Source: Micromonospora zamorensis (lineage in GTDB: Bacteria > Actinomycetota > Actinomycetes > Mycobacteriales > Micromonosporaceae). From it: a stretch of 64,000 nucleotides of DNA. Shown piece after piece: positions 19,621 to 28,120 of the stretch. Within the stretch, counting starts at the first letter, position 1, and every line of letters starts with the position of its first letter. The translations under genes and the position numbers were made by a program. The notes beneath the pieces are model-generated. The model worked only from the letters and a program-made list of their open reading frames with translations, was not told the origin of the DNA and did not search any database. The stretch covers positions 620,001 to 684,000 of the forward strand of contig NZ_LT607755.1 of the NCBI RefSeq assembly GCF_900090275.1, given 5' to 3'.

Positions 19621-20394
19621 ATGCGCGTCGACGTCGTGTCGATCTTTCCGGAATACTTCGCCCCGCTCGACCTGTCGCTGATCGGGCGGGCGCGGGCCAA
19701 CGGCGTACTCCAGCTTGCCGTGCACGACCTGCGGACCTGGACCCACGACGTGCACCGCACCGTCGACGACACTCCCTACGGCGGCGGGCCGGGGATGGTG
19801 ATGCGTCCGGAGCCGTGGGGTGAGGCGCTGGACGCGCTCGCGCCGGCCGACGCCCCGCCACCCCGGTTGCTGGTGCCGTCGCCGGCCGGTGCCCCGTTCA
19901 CCCAGGCCATGGCTCACGAGCTGGCCGCCGAGTCGCATCTGCTCTTCGCCTGCGGCCGGTACGAGGGCATCGACCAACGTGTTCTGGCGCACGCCGCCAC
20001 CCGGATGCCGGTCACCGAGGTCTCACTCGGTGACTACGTCCTCTTCGGTGGCGAGGTCGCGGTGCTGGTGATCCTGGAGGCGGTCACCCGGTTGCTGCCG
20101 GGGGTGCTGGGCAACGCGGGCTCGCTGGACGAGGAGTCGCACGCGCACGGGCTGCTGGAGGCGCCGATCTACACCAAGCCGCCGAGCTGGCGCGGGCACG
20201 ACGTGCCCGAGGTGCTCCGCTCGGGTGACCACGGCAGGATCGCCCGTTGGCGGCGCGAGGAGGGTCTGCTGCGCACCGCCGCCCGTCGTCCTGACCTGCT
20301 CGCCGCGCTGCCCGCCGATCGGCTCGACAAACGGGACATCGCGGCCCTGGACCAGGCCGGATTTCAGCTGCCGGCGGGGGATGTGGCAAAGTAG
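19621..20394 (+). CDS. trmD: tRNA (guanine37-N1)-methyltransferase TrmD
   Basis: 257 residues, a SPOUT-class knotted methyltransferase. Signatures: [31 protein letters not shown], and the SAM-binding knot [20 protein letters not shown]. Methylates G37 of tRNAs reading CNN codons and prevents +1 frameshifting. It is followed by a 142-bp gap before rplS. Confidence 0.97.
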   Translation: MRVDVVSIFPEYFAPLDLSLIGRARANGVLQLAVHDLRTWTHDVHRTVDDTPYGGGPGMVMRPEPWGEALDALAPADAPPPRLLVPSPAGAPFTQAMAHELAAESHLLFACGRYEGIDQRVLAHAATRMPVTEVSLGDYVLFGGEVAVLVILEAVTRLLPGVLGNAGSLDEESHAHGLLEAPIYTKPPSWRGHDVPEVLRSGDHGRIARWRREEGLLRTAARRPDLLAALPADRLDKRDIAALDQAGFQLPAGDVAK

Positions 20395-20536
20395 GGGGGT
20401 TGCCGCATCCGTCCGCGCCCGCGGGCGGCTGCGAGGATCCCCGACCGGGGTCGGCCCGCCGACGTCACCCGGGGATCAGAATCACCCACCCGCGCACCGA
20501 GTGACGGTGCGCCGTGAGCCTTACGAGGACGCAGCG

Positions 20537-20893
20537 ATGAACATCCTGGACGCCCTTGACGCCCAGTCGAAGCGGACCGACCTTCCCGACTTCCGGGCCG
20601 GTGACACCGTCAAGGTGCACGCCCGCGTCGTCGAGGGCAACCGGTCCCGTGTCCAGATCTTCCAGGGCGTCGTGATCCGCCGCCAGGGTGACGGTCTGCG
20701 CGAGACCTTCTCGGTCCGCAAGGTCAGCTTCGGCGTCGGCGTCGAGCGGACCTACCCGATCAACGGCCCGGGCATCGACCGGATCGAGATCGTGACCCGC
20801 GGTGCCGTGCGCCGCGCCAAGCTCTACTACCTGCGCGAGCTGCGCGGCAAGAAGGCCAAGATCAAGGAGAAGCGGGAGAAGCAGCCCAGCTGA
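20537..20893 (+). CDS. rplS: 50S ribosomal protein L19
   Basis: 118 residues from ATG 20537, beginning [19 protein letters not shown] and containing the L19 signature [20 protein letters not shown]. Sits at the 30S-50S interface. Preceded by GAGGACG about 7 nt upstream. A long hairpin at 21011 closes the transcription unit. Confidence 0.97.
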   Translation: MNILDALDAQSKRTDLPDFRAGDTVKVHARVVEGNRSRVQIFQGVVIRRQGDGLRETFSVRKVSFGVGVERTYPINGPGIDRIEIVTRGAVRRAKLYYLRELRGKKAKIKEKREKQPS

Positions 20894-21010
20894 CTTCCCG
20901 CTCACCACGCCGCCTGAGCTGTGCGTATGCCGTACCGACCAGACCGCACTACCCTGGTCGTACGGGCGCAGCGAGGCGGCGGCCCCGCCCACGTGGCGGG
21001 CAGCCGTCCA

Positions 21011-21050
21011 CTACCGCCCGTGGAGCCTCGACGAGGCTCCCGGGCGGTAG
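21011..21050 (+). terminator. Hairpin terminator after rplS
   Basis: CTACCGCCCG (21011-21020) pairs with CGGGCGGTAG (21041-21050); inside it GGAGCCTC pairs with GAGGCTCC around a 3-nt loop, leaving one bulged T. An 18-bp stem; no T-run, as is usual in high-GC actinobacteria. It separates the ribosomal operon from lepB. Confidence 0.75.
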
Positions 21051-21074
21051 TGCTTCTGTGGACCGGGGAGTGGC

Positions 21075-21944
21075 GTGGTGCAGACGCTTGACGAGGACGG
21101 CACCGTCGATCCGTGGCGCCGGCGGGCTCGCCGTGCCCGCCGCCAGATGCCTCTCTGGCAGGAGCTCCCGCTGCTGCTGGTGGTCGCGTTCTGCCTCGCG
21201 GTGCTGATCCGCACCTTCCTGCTCCAGGCGTTCTTCATCCCGTCCAGCTCGATGGAGGACACGCTCCTCATCGGGGACCGGGTGCTGGTCAACAAGGTCG
21301 TCTACGACGTACGCGACCCGCAACGCGGCGAGGTGGTGGTCTTCCGGGGCACCGACCGCTGGGCGCCGCAGGTCGACGAGCAGCCGGCGCCCGGCGTCGC
21401 CGGCAAGCTCACCCGCACCGTCGGTGACCTGGTCGGGGTGAGTCGCCCCGGCGAGAAGGACTTCATCAAGCGCGTGATCGGTCTCCCCGGCGACCGGGTC
21501 AAGTGCTGCGACAGCCAGGGTCGGGTGACCGTCAACGGCACGCCGCTCAACGAGCCGTACGTGCTGCGGGACTCCCCGCTGGACCTGCCGCCCAACCCGG
21601 CGGAGTGCCGCTCCCGGCGCTTCGACGAGGTCGTCGTACCGCCCGGTCAGATCTTCGTGATGGGTGACCACCGCGAGGTCTCGCAGGATGCGCGCTGCCA
21701 GGGCCCGGTGCCGATCGACAACGTGGTCGGGCGGGCCTTCATCGTGGTCTGGCCCTCGTCGCGGTGGACTTCGCTGTCGGTGCCGTCGACGTTCGACGAC
21801 GTGTCCGCGCCGGCGACGGCGTCTCCCGGCGCACCCCCGGTGCAACCGACCCCGCAGGGCGGTGTGCTGCTGATACTCCCGTTGGCAGCCGCACTGCGTG
21901 GTTCCCGCGCGTTCCGGTCGGTGGCGTCCAGTTCGGCAACGTAG
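21075..21944 (+). CDS. lepB: Type I signal peptidase (first of two)
   Basis: 289 residues. N-terminal membrane helix LLLVVAFCLAVLIRTFLLQA, catalytic serine in IPSSSMEDTL, catalytic lysine in DFIKRVIGLPGDRV, and box E GDHREVSQDARC. A C-terminal hydrophobic stretch (VLLILPLAAAL) may be a second anchor. GTG at 21075 or 21078. Cleaves signal peptides of Sec and Tat substrates on the outer membrane face. Tandem signal peptidases are common in actinobacteria; this copy has an insertion before the lysine box. Confidence 0.93.
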   Translation: MVQTLDEDGTVDPWRRRARRARRQMPLWQELPLLLVVAFCLAVLIRTFLLQAFFIPSSSMEDTLLIGDRVLVNKVVYDVRDPQRGEVVVFRGTDRWAPQVDEQPAPGVAGKLTRTVGDLVGVSRPGEKDFIKRVIGLPGDRVKCCDSQGRVTVNGTPLNEPYVLRDSPLDLPPNPAECRSRRFDEVVVPPGQIFVMGDHREVSQDARCQGPVPIDNVVGRAFIVVWPSSRWTSLSVPSTFDDVSAPATASPGAPPVQPTPQGGVLLILPLAAALRGSRAFRSVASSSAT

Positions 21945-21954
21945 GCTCCTTGGC

Positions 21955-22590
21955 GTGATTGACGAGCAGACCGACAAGCCCCGCAGCTCCTTCTGGAAGG
22001 AGCTGCCGATCCTGCTGGGTGTGGCGATCCTGGTCGCGGTGCTGGTCCGCGCCTTCGTGCTGCAGACCTTCTTCATCCCCTCCCCGTCCATGGAGAACAC
22101 TCTCAAGATCGACGACCGGGTGCTGGTCAACAAGCTGGTCTACGACTTCCGATCGCCGCACCGCGGCGAGGTGATCGTGTTCAAGGCTCCGACCGCCTGG
22201 AGCGGCAACCCCGACGGTGAGGACTTCATCAAGCGGGTGATCGGCGTCCCCGGTGACCACGTGGTCTGCTGCGACCCGGAGGAACGGCTGATGATCAACG
22301 GCAAGTCGTTGGACGAGCCGTACATCTTCTCGATGGACGGCATCCGCGACAAGCCCGCCGATCAGGAGTTCGACATCACCGTGCCGAAGGGCCGGCTGTG
22401 GGTGATGGGCGACCACCGCTCGGCTTCCGGTGACTCCCTGGAGCACTGGCAGCAGTCCGGGCAGAACATCACCGAGGCCACGATCCCCGAGGACGACGTC
22501 GTCGGTCGGGCGTTCACCGTCTTCTGGCCGGTGAGTCGGGCCACCTGGCTGACCGTGCCGGACCAGTTCGACGGCATTCCCAAGCCGTAG
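21955..22590 (+). CDS. lepB: Type I signal peptidase (second of two)
   Basis: 211 residues. Membrane helix LPILLGVAILVAVLVRAFVL, catalytic Ser in IPSPSMENTL, Lys in DFIKRVIGVPGDHV, and box E GDHRSASGDS. Compared with the previous gene it lacks the insertion and the C-terminal hydrophobic tail. GTG 21955 lies 7 nt after TAGGCT, which overlaps the stop of the first lepB, so it has its own leaderless promoter. Confidence 0.94.
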   Translation: MIDEQTDKPRSSFWKELPILLGVAILVAVLVRAFVLQTFFIPSPSMENTLKIDDRVLVNKLVYDFRSPHRGEVIVFKAPTAWSGNPDGEDFIKRVIGVPGDHVVCCDPEERLMINGKSLDEPYIFSMDGIRDKPADQEFDITVPKGRLWVMGDHRSASGDSLEHWQQSGQNITEATIPEDDVVGRAFTVFWPVSRATWLTVPDQFDGIPKP

Positions 22591-22638
22591 GCCGCCCGGG
22601 GCGTGGGCGATCCGCCGCCGGTCTGGCAGGCTGGGGCG

Positions 22639-23178
22639 GTGACCGTGAGCGCGAGGAGTGAGCCTGCGAGCCCCGCAGCCGCGAGCAGTGCCGACCGTGC
22701 CTATACCCCTCGACGCGCCGCCCGCGTGCTGCTCGTCGACGCGGCCGGCCGGGTCCTGCTGTTCGAGGGCTTCGACCCGGCCCGACCAGGGCACCGCTAC
22801 TGGTTCACCCCCGGCGGTGGGCTCGACCCGGCGGAGTCCCCGGCAGCCGGCGCGGCACGGGAGCTGGCCGAGGAGACCGGGTTGCGGCTCGACCCGGCCG
22901 AGTTGGGCGAGCCGGTCTGGTGCGACACGACCGAGTTCACGTTCGACGGCACCTGGTACCGCCAGGAACAGGACTTCTTCCTTTTCCGGGTGCAGTCCTG
23001 GCAGGTGGACACCACCGGCTTCAACGACATCGAGCAGCGCAGCATCGCCGATCACCGCTGGTGGCTTCCCGCCGAGTTGGCGGTCAGCGGTGAGCGGTTC
23101 TATCCCCCCGAGCTGCCCGTCCTGCTGACCCGGCTGGGGCAGTCGACCGGCGCGGGCCAGGGCGAGGCGTCGTGCTGA
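22639..23178 (+). CDS. NUDIX hydrolase
   Basis: 179 residues. Nudix box GGGLDPAESPAAG-ARELAEETGL fits GX5EX7REUXEEXGU. GTG 22639 was preferred over GTG 22603 because CAGGCT ends 6 nt before it. Would hydrolyse a nucleoside-diphosphate-linked compound; specificity unknown. Its stop lies 7 nt inside rnhB, so the two are probably coupled. Confidence 0.9.
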   Translation: MTVSARSEPASPAAASSADRAYTPRRAARVLLVDAAGRVLLFEGFDPARPGHRYWFTPGGGLDPAESPAAGAARELAEETGLRLDPAELGEPVWCDTTEFTFDGTWYRQEQDFFLFRVQSWQVDTTGFNDIEQRSIADHRWWLPAELAVSGERFYPPELPVLLTRLGQSTGAGQGEASC

Positions 23179-23984
23179 CCCCGCCGCGCACCGTCGTGCG
23201 CCGCGAGGCCGGCCTGTACGCCCTGGAGCGAGCGCTCCAGCGGCGCGGCTTCCGGCACGTCGCCGGCGCGGACGAGGCGGGCCGGGGCGCGTGTGCCGGT
23301 CCGCTGGTCGCCGCCGCGGCGGTGCTGCCCGAGGGGCGGCGCGGCGAGATCGAGGGGCTGGCCGACTCGAAGCTGCTCACCCCGGCGAGCAGGGAACGGG
23401 TGTACGCGGAGGTGGTGGACCGGGCACTCGCGTACGCCGTGGTGGTCATCCCCGCGGACGAGGTCGACGCCCGGGGGCTGCACGTGTGCAACCTGGCGGC
23501 GATGCGTCGGGCGCTCGCCTCCCTCACCACCCGCCCGGAGTACGTGCTGACCGACGGCTTCGGCGTGGACGGCCTGGGCGTGCCCGGCCTGGCGGTGTGG
23601 AAGGGTGACCGGGTCGCGGCGTGTGTGGCGGCGGCCAGCGTGCTCGCCAAGGTCACCCGGGACCGGATCATGGTGGAGCTGGACGGGGTGTTCCCGGCGT
23701 ACGGCTTCGCCGAGCACAAGGGTTACATCACCCCGGAGCACTCCGCTGCGCTGCGGGAGCACGGGCCGTGCCGGGAGCACCGGTTCTCGTACGTCAATGT
23801 CGCCGCGGTCTCCGGCCGCGACGGCCGGCCGCCGCGGGCCCGACGGCCCGGCGGCCACGCGCTGGAAGAGCCGATGGAGCGCTCCTGGGCGTCAGGGGGT
23901 ACCGTCGGCGTGGCGTTGGGCGAGCAGCCTCGGCCTCCGGCGCCGGTGGGGGAAGATGTGGCCATGGAAGGCGGAGTGCGATGA
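23172..23984 (+). CDS. rnhB: Ribonuclease HII
   Basis: 270 residues. Catalytic motif GADEAGRGACAGPLVAAA with the first Asp/Glu, LADSKLLTPASRE, TDGF, and AASVLAKVTRDRIM. The last 45 or so residues are Pro/Arg-rich and not part of the fold. Removes ribonucleotides from DNA. GTG start overlaps the NUDIX stop; the stop overlaps the next ATG (ATGA). Confidence 0.95.
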   Translation: MLTPPRTVVRREAGLYALERALQRRGFRHVAGADEAGRGACAGPLVAAAAVLPEGRRGEIEGLADSKLLTPASRERVYAEVVDRALAYAVVVIPADEVDARGLHVCNLAAMRRALASLTTRPEYVLTDGFGVDGLGVPGLAVWKGDRVAACVAAASVLAKVTRDRIMVELDGVFPAYGFAEHKGYITPEHSAALREHGPCREHRFSYVNVAAVSGRDGRPPRARRPGGHALEEPMERSWASGGTVGVALGEQPRPPAPVGEDVAMEGGVR

Positions 23985-24304
23985 GCGCGGAAGATCTCGA
24001 GAAGTACGAGACCGAGATGGAGCTGCAGCTCTACCGGGAGTACCGCGACATTGTCCGCCAATTCTCGTACGTGGTGGAGACGGAACGTCGGTTCTACCTG
24101 GCCAACCAGGTCGACCTGCATGTGCGCAACTCCGACGGCGAGGTCTACTTCGAGGTCGAGATGCACGACGCCTGGGTGTGGGACATGTACCGTCCTGCCC
24201 GCTTCGTGAAGAACGTCCGGGTGATGACCTTCAAGGACGTCAACGTCGAAGAGCTGGAGAAGCCCGACATCTCGCTGCCCGCCGACTCCGGCTTCGGCGG
24301 CTGA
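23981..24304 (+). CDS. DUF2469 protein
   Basis: 107 residues, acidic (SAEDLEKYETEMELQLYREY), matching DUF2469, a family restricted to actinobacteria and almost always next to rnhB. Starts within the rnhB stop. The C-terminal half is a beta-rich segment ending GFGG. Function unknown. GGAAGGCGGAG provides a ribosome-binding site inside rnhB. Confidence 0.92.
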   Translation: MSAEDLEKYETEMELQLYREYRDIVRQFSYVVETERRFYLANQVDLHVRNSDGEVYFEVEMHDAWVWDMYRPARFVKNVRVMTFKDVNVEELEKPDISLPADSGFGG

Positions 24305-24386
24305 CCGCACCCACGCCGACCGGCCGCACCACGGGCCCCCCACCCGCGGTGTGACCCCTGCCGCCGATCACTCGGCCGGCACCAGG

Positions 24387-25514
24387 TCACTCGGCCGGCA
24401 CCACGACCTCGACCCGCTGCACCAGGTTGTTGGCGAAGCCGCCACGGTTCCACGGCTGCTCGACCGGCTGGGTGCGACCCGACGCGTCGGTCGCCCGGGC
24501 ACCGAGCACGTGCCGGCCCGGCGTGGCGGACCACTCGTAGCGCCACCGCCGCCAGGCGAAGTCGCCGCCGTCCGCCGGGTCCAACTCGGCCGGCGCCCAG
24601 CTCTGCCCACCGTCGGTGGTGACCTCCACGGAGACCACCGGCGCGTGCCCCGACCAGGCCCGTCCGTCCACCGTGCACGGCCCGGGCCGCAGCACCCGGC
24701 GGCGGGACATGAAATCGGGGAAGCCAGGCGGGCGGACCAGCGCGCGGGGTTCGATCCGGGTGACCGGAACGCCCGGGTCGTCAGCGTCGGTGCGCACCCG
24801 GTACGCGACGGCGTTCTGGTAGCCCTCGAACGGCTCGGTGCGGATCTCGACCGACTGGAGCCATTTCACGTGCGCCATGCCATACCAGCCGGGCACGATC
24901 AGCCGAAGCGGGGCGCCGTGCTGCGGCAGCAGGGGAGCGCCGTTCATCTCGTACGCCAGCAGCACCTCCTCGCGCAGCGCGTCGGCGACCGGAAGGGCCC
25001 GCTGGTAGTCCTGCTCGACCCCACGCTCGACGCCGTGGTCGGCGCCGGTGAAGACCACGTCCACCGCGTCCGGCCCGAGGCCCGCCTCCCGCAGCAGCGG
25101 AGCGAGGGGGGTGCCGGTCCACTCGGCGTTGCCGACCGCCTCGACCAGCCAGGGCTGGCTGACCGGCCGGGGGTGCAGCAGGGCTCGCCCGTTGCCGGCG
25201 CACTCCAGGGTCACCTGCTGGGTGACCCGTGGCCGCTCACGCAGGTCGGCGAGGGTGACCGTCAGCGGGCGGTCCACCGCGCCGCCGATGGTCAGCGTGT
25301 GCGCCGCCGGGTCGACGTCCGGGATGTCGTAGTGGATCAGCAGGTAGTGCAACCCGGCCGGGGTGACGTCGTAGCGCAGCGCCTCCAACGGGATGCCGTG
25401 GTTGCGGGCGGCGAGCTGCAACTCCTCGGCGCTGATCGCCTCGTCCGGCTCCGCAAGCCGGGACGGGCCGCTCACGTCGGCCACCGTCGGCGTCCGGTCA
25501 TCGACAGTGGTCAT
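24387..25514 (-). CDS. Sulfite-oxidase-like molybdopterin oxidoreductase
   Basis: 375 residues from ATG 25514 (GGAGG 7 nt upstream). The Mo-cofactor domain has the ligand Cys in QVTLECAGNGR; a C-terminal dimerisation domain (VVSVEVTTDGGQSWAPAEL) follows. No Tat signal or membrane anchor is visible, so it is probably cytoplasmic, unlike YedY. Electron partner and substrate (sulfite or another oxyanion) unknown. Convergent with DUF2469, 82 bp away. Confidence 0.88.
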   Translation of the reverse strand: MTTVDDRTPTVADVSGPSRLAEPDEAISAEELQLAARNHGIPLEALRYDVTPAGLHYLLIHYDIPDVDPAAHTLTIGGAVDRPLTVTLADLRERPRVTQQVTLECAGNGRALLHPRPVSQPWLVEAVGNAEWTGTPLAPLLREAGLGPDAVDVVFTGADHGVERGVEQDYQRALPVADALREEVLLAYEMNGAPLLPQHGAPLRLIVPGWYGMAHVKWLQSVEIRTEPFEGYQNAVAYRVRTDADDPGVPVTRIEPRALVRPPGFPDFMSRRRVLRPGPCTVDGRAWSGHAPVVSVEVTTDGGQSWAPAELDPADGGDFAWRRWRYEWSATPGRHVLGARATDASGRTQPVEQPWNRGGFANNLVQRVEVVVPAE

Positions 25515-25675
25515 GCCTGGGCCTCCCCGGTCCACACGGCGGCACCCGCCGTACGCGGACCAGCCTAGGCCCTCCCTGGCAGCACGAACATGGCCCGGGG
25601 GACGGTGGGGTGAGGTCAGCGGGGGAGGAGGAGACTGGCGCCGGTTCGGCCGAACAGTCCCGGTGGAGGCTCCCA

Positions 25676-26122
25676 GTGCTCGCGGATGAGGAATTCTGGC
25701 GACTCGTCGACATGTTGGGCGGTCAGCCCGAGGTCCAGGACGACCGTCCGTACGAGCGGTTGACCTCGGTGCTGTCGGAGCAGCCGGTGGAGCGGATCGT
25801 CGACTTCGCCGAGGCGCTGGCGTTCAAGCTCCACCAACTGGACCGTCGGGTGCTGGCCCAGGCTGTCCTGCCCGGCGCCGACCGACTGTCCGATGACGAC
25901 TTCCTGTATGCGCGGTGCGCGGTGGTGGTGGCGGGACCAGCGGCCATGGCTGCCGTGCTGGCGGATCCCGCAGCGTTCGACCGCTTCACCACCGTCGAGG
26001 CCGCTCATGCGGAATCGATCCTCGACGTCCCCTCCGACGCCTACCAGAAGGCGACCGGGAAGGAGTGGGACCACGTCGAGGAGTACGACTACGAGACCGG
26101 CTCGAACGAGCCGTGGTGGTGA
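25676..26122 (+). CDS. DUF4240 protein
   Basis: 148 residues, beginning LADEEFWRLVDMLGG, the typical opening of DUF4240. Acidic and Trp-rich, with no membrane segment. The GTG start at 25676 has GGAGG 8 nt upstream. DUF4240 proteins are seen near contact-dependent or polymorphic toxin loci in some genomes and as singletons elsewhere; here it is a singleton. Function not known. Confidence 0.7.
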   Translation: MLADEEFWRLVDMLGGQPEVQDDRPYERLTSVLSEQPVERIVDFAEALAFKLHQLDRRVLAQAVLPGADRLSDDDFLYARCAVVVAGPAAMAAVLADPAAFDRFTTVEAAHAESILDVPSDAYQKATGKEWDHVEEYDYETGSNEPWW

Positions 26123-26237
26123 CCGGGCCGTAGCAGATCCTCGGCATCACTGGGTGGTCGTCCACAGGACCTCCGGTTGTCCCCAGGTCCGCAGGCCGGG
26201 CTGGCGGACGACCCGGCTTCGGTCGGAGGCTGCCGTC

Positions 26238-26975
26238 ATGCGACCCCCATCCGTCCCGCGCATCGGCCGGGTCCGCCATGCCGGGCTGCTCCGCGCCGCG
26301 CTTGTCCTCGCGCTGATCGTCCAGCTCGGCGGGTTGGTCGAGGCGACACCCCGCGAACCACCGACGCCGGCCGTGCCGGTCGCGGCGGCCCTGCCGTCCG
26401 CCCCGCAGCACGCCGGGCGGTTCCGCTGGCCGGTCACCGGGGCGCCTCGTCCGGTACGCCGATTCGACCCGCCGCCCCGGCCGTGGCTGCCCGGTCACCG
26501 GGGCGTCGACCTGGCCGCGCCGGCCGGAACGGTGATCCGAAGCGCCGGTCCGGGCACCGTGCTCTTCGCCGGTCTGGTGGCCGGGCGACCGGTGATCACC
26601 GTGGGGCACGCCGACGGGCTGCGAACCACCCACGAGCCGGTCCGACCCGCCGTACGTCCCGGCCAGCAGGTCACCGCCGGCACGCCGCTGGGCGAGCTGC
26701 TGCCCGGACACCCGGGTTGCCCGGCCGCGGCGTGCCTGCACTGGGGCCTGCGCCGTGGCACGGACTATCTGGACCCGCTGGCACTGCTCGGCCTCGGCCC
26801 GGTGCGACTGCTGCCGGTCAATCAGGCCGGCCCTCCGCTGCCGGTCCATGAGGCCGGCCCACCGTTGCCGGTCCATGGGGCCGGCCTCGGCGAGGTCAGC
26901 GCTGGGCGAGCAGCGCCGGCAGCCGCGCGGCCAGCCGCTCGTACTCGTCGGCGGTGTTGTAGACCTGACCGGTGA
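26238..26975 (+). CDS. M23-family peptidoglycan endopeptidase, exported
   Basis: 245 residues. A signal-type helix (about 15-32, LLRAALVLALIVQLGGLVEA) precedes an M23 LytM domain: HRGVDLAAPAGTVIRSAGPG holds the first metal ligands and CLHWGLRRG the last His. The expected middle HTYAHL-type motif is degenerate (LRTTHEPVRP), so activity is doubtful; it may be a LytM-like regulator. The C-terminus carries a nine-residue repeat AGPPLPVHE and overlaps the convergent aminotransferase gene by 80 bp. Confidence 0.82.
   Translation: MRPPSVPRIGRVRHAGLLRAALVLALIVQLGGLVEATPREPPTPAVPVAAALPSAPQHAGRFRWPVTGAPRPVRRFDPPPRPWLPGHRGVDLAAPAGTVIRSAGPGTVLFAGLVAGRPVITVGHADGLRTTHEPVRPAVRPGQQVTAGTPLGELLPGHPGCPAAACLHWGLRRGTDYLDPLALLGLGPVRLLPVNQAGPPLPVHEAGPPLPVHGAGLGEVSAGRAAPAAARPAARTRRRCCRPDR
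26825..26886. repeat. 27-bp in-frame tandem repeat in the M23 gene
   Basis: Units start at 26825, 26852 and 26879 (partial) and read GGCCGGCCC(T/A)CCG(C/T)TGCC, then GGTCCATGR. Each encodes AGPPLPVHE/G. They lie beyond the LytM domain, so length changes would not affect the fold. Confidence 0.8.
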
Positions 26976-28077
26976 GGCGCAACCACCCCCGGCCGTTCCA
27001 GCTCATCACCGCCACCTCGGCGGCGAGCCGTTCGCCGATCCGCGCCTGCAACGCCCGCGCCGCGTCGATGGTGGCGGCCAGGCCGGCCGGCAACGGAATG
27101 AGGCGCAGAGACACCTCCGGCCCGCCGGGGTCGGGCAGTTGGGCGGGAGGCACCCCCAGCGCGTCCGCGACCACCCGCTGGCCGTACGCGGCGAGCGCGG
27201 CGTTGTGCGCCCGCACCCGGTCGACGCCGAGACTGCGCAGCGTGAACAGGCCCGCCGGAGCGGCCAGCCAGGACGTGTAGTCGAGGGTCGCCTGCCACTC
27301 GACCCGGGCCGGGAAACCAGACTCCTGCTCCCAGGACACCACCAGCGGCTCGATCCGGTCCCGCCACTGCGGTGCCACCGCCAGCAGGGCGGTCCCGCGC
27401 GGGGCGTACGCCCACTTGTGCAGGTTGCCCACCCAGAAGTCCGCGCCGATGCTGGCCACCGTCGTGGACAGCATCCCCGGGGCGTGTGCGGCGTCGACCA
27501 GGACCGGTACGCCGTGTTCGCGGGCCACCCCGACGATCGCGGCGGTCGGGAAGAGCTTGGCCGTGGCCGAGGTGAGCTGGTCGACGACGAGCACCCGGGT
27601 CCGCCCGGGGCGCAGGCCCGCGCGGATGATCTGCACGAGCTGCTCGTCGCTCGCGGCCAGCGGGATCGGCAGCACCCGGCTGACCGCTCCGGTGCGACGG
27701 CACTCGCGCTGGATGGCCAGGCTCACCGCCCCGTACCCGTGATCTGTGCTGAGCACCTCGTCGCCGGGTTGCAGACCCAGCGACTGGAGCACGACGGCGA
27801 CGCCGGTCGTGGTGTTGCCCACCAGGGCGCTGCCGTCGGGGTCGGCACCCAGGAACCCGGCGAGGTGCCGGCGGGTGTGCGCGATCCGGTCGACCAGGCC
27901 CTGGGTGAAGAAGCGCAGCGGGTTGGCCTCCATCTCGTCACGCAGCCGCTGCTGGGCCCGCTGCACCCCGATCGGGACCGCGCCGAACGAGCCGTGGTTG
28001 AGGTGGCTGACCGCCGGGTCCAGGGAGAAGAGCAGGCGGGCGCCCGGAATGGGTTCAGGGGGCTGCGGGACGCTCAC
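26896..28077 (-). CDS. Class V PLP-dependent aminotransferase (isopenicillin-N-epimerase-like)
   Basis: 393 residues from GTG 28077 (TACGAT ends 6 nt upstream on the minus strand). Signatures: HLNHGSFGAVP at the N-terminus, the PLP-lysine region ADFWVGNLHKWAYAPRGTA, and VDAAHAPG with the PLP-binding Asp. The start LNHGSFG and KW-type lysine are those of the isopenicillin N epimerase/cysteine-desulfurase-like subfamily. No beta-lactam genes are near, so epimerase activity is not implied; substrate unknown. Confidence 0.88.
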   Translation of the reverse strand: MSVPQPPEPIPGARLLFSLDPAVSHLNHGSFGAVPIGVQRAQQRLRDEMEANPLRFFTQGLVDRIAHTRRHLAGFLGADPDGSALVGNTTTGVAVVLQSLGLQPGDEVLSTDHGYGAVSLAIQRECRRTGAVSRVLPIPLAASDEQLVQIIRAGLRPGRTRVLVVDQLTSATAKLFPTAAIVGVAREHGVPVLVDAAHAPGMLSTTVASIGADFWVGNLHKWAYAPRGTALLAVAPQWRDRIEPLVVSWEQESGFPARVEWQATLDYTSWLAAPAGLFTLRSLGVDRVRAHNAALAAYGQRVVADALGVPPAQLPDPGGPEVSLRLIPLPAGLAATIDAARALQARIGERLAAEVAVMSWNGRGWLRLTGQVYNTADEYERLAARLPALLAQR

Positions 28078-28120
28078 GTGATGATCGTAACCGCCGGGGC
28101 CCCCGCCCTCCGGTCCTTGA

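Noticed and set aside
26896..28077. Isopenicillin N epimerase in a beta-lactam cluster
   Set aside because: Only the fold subfamily matches; no ACV synthetase or IPNS gene is nearby.
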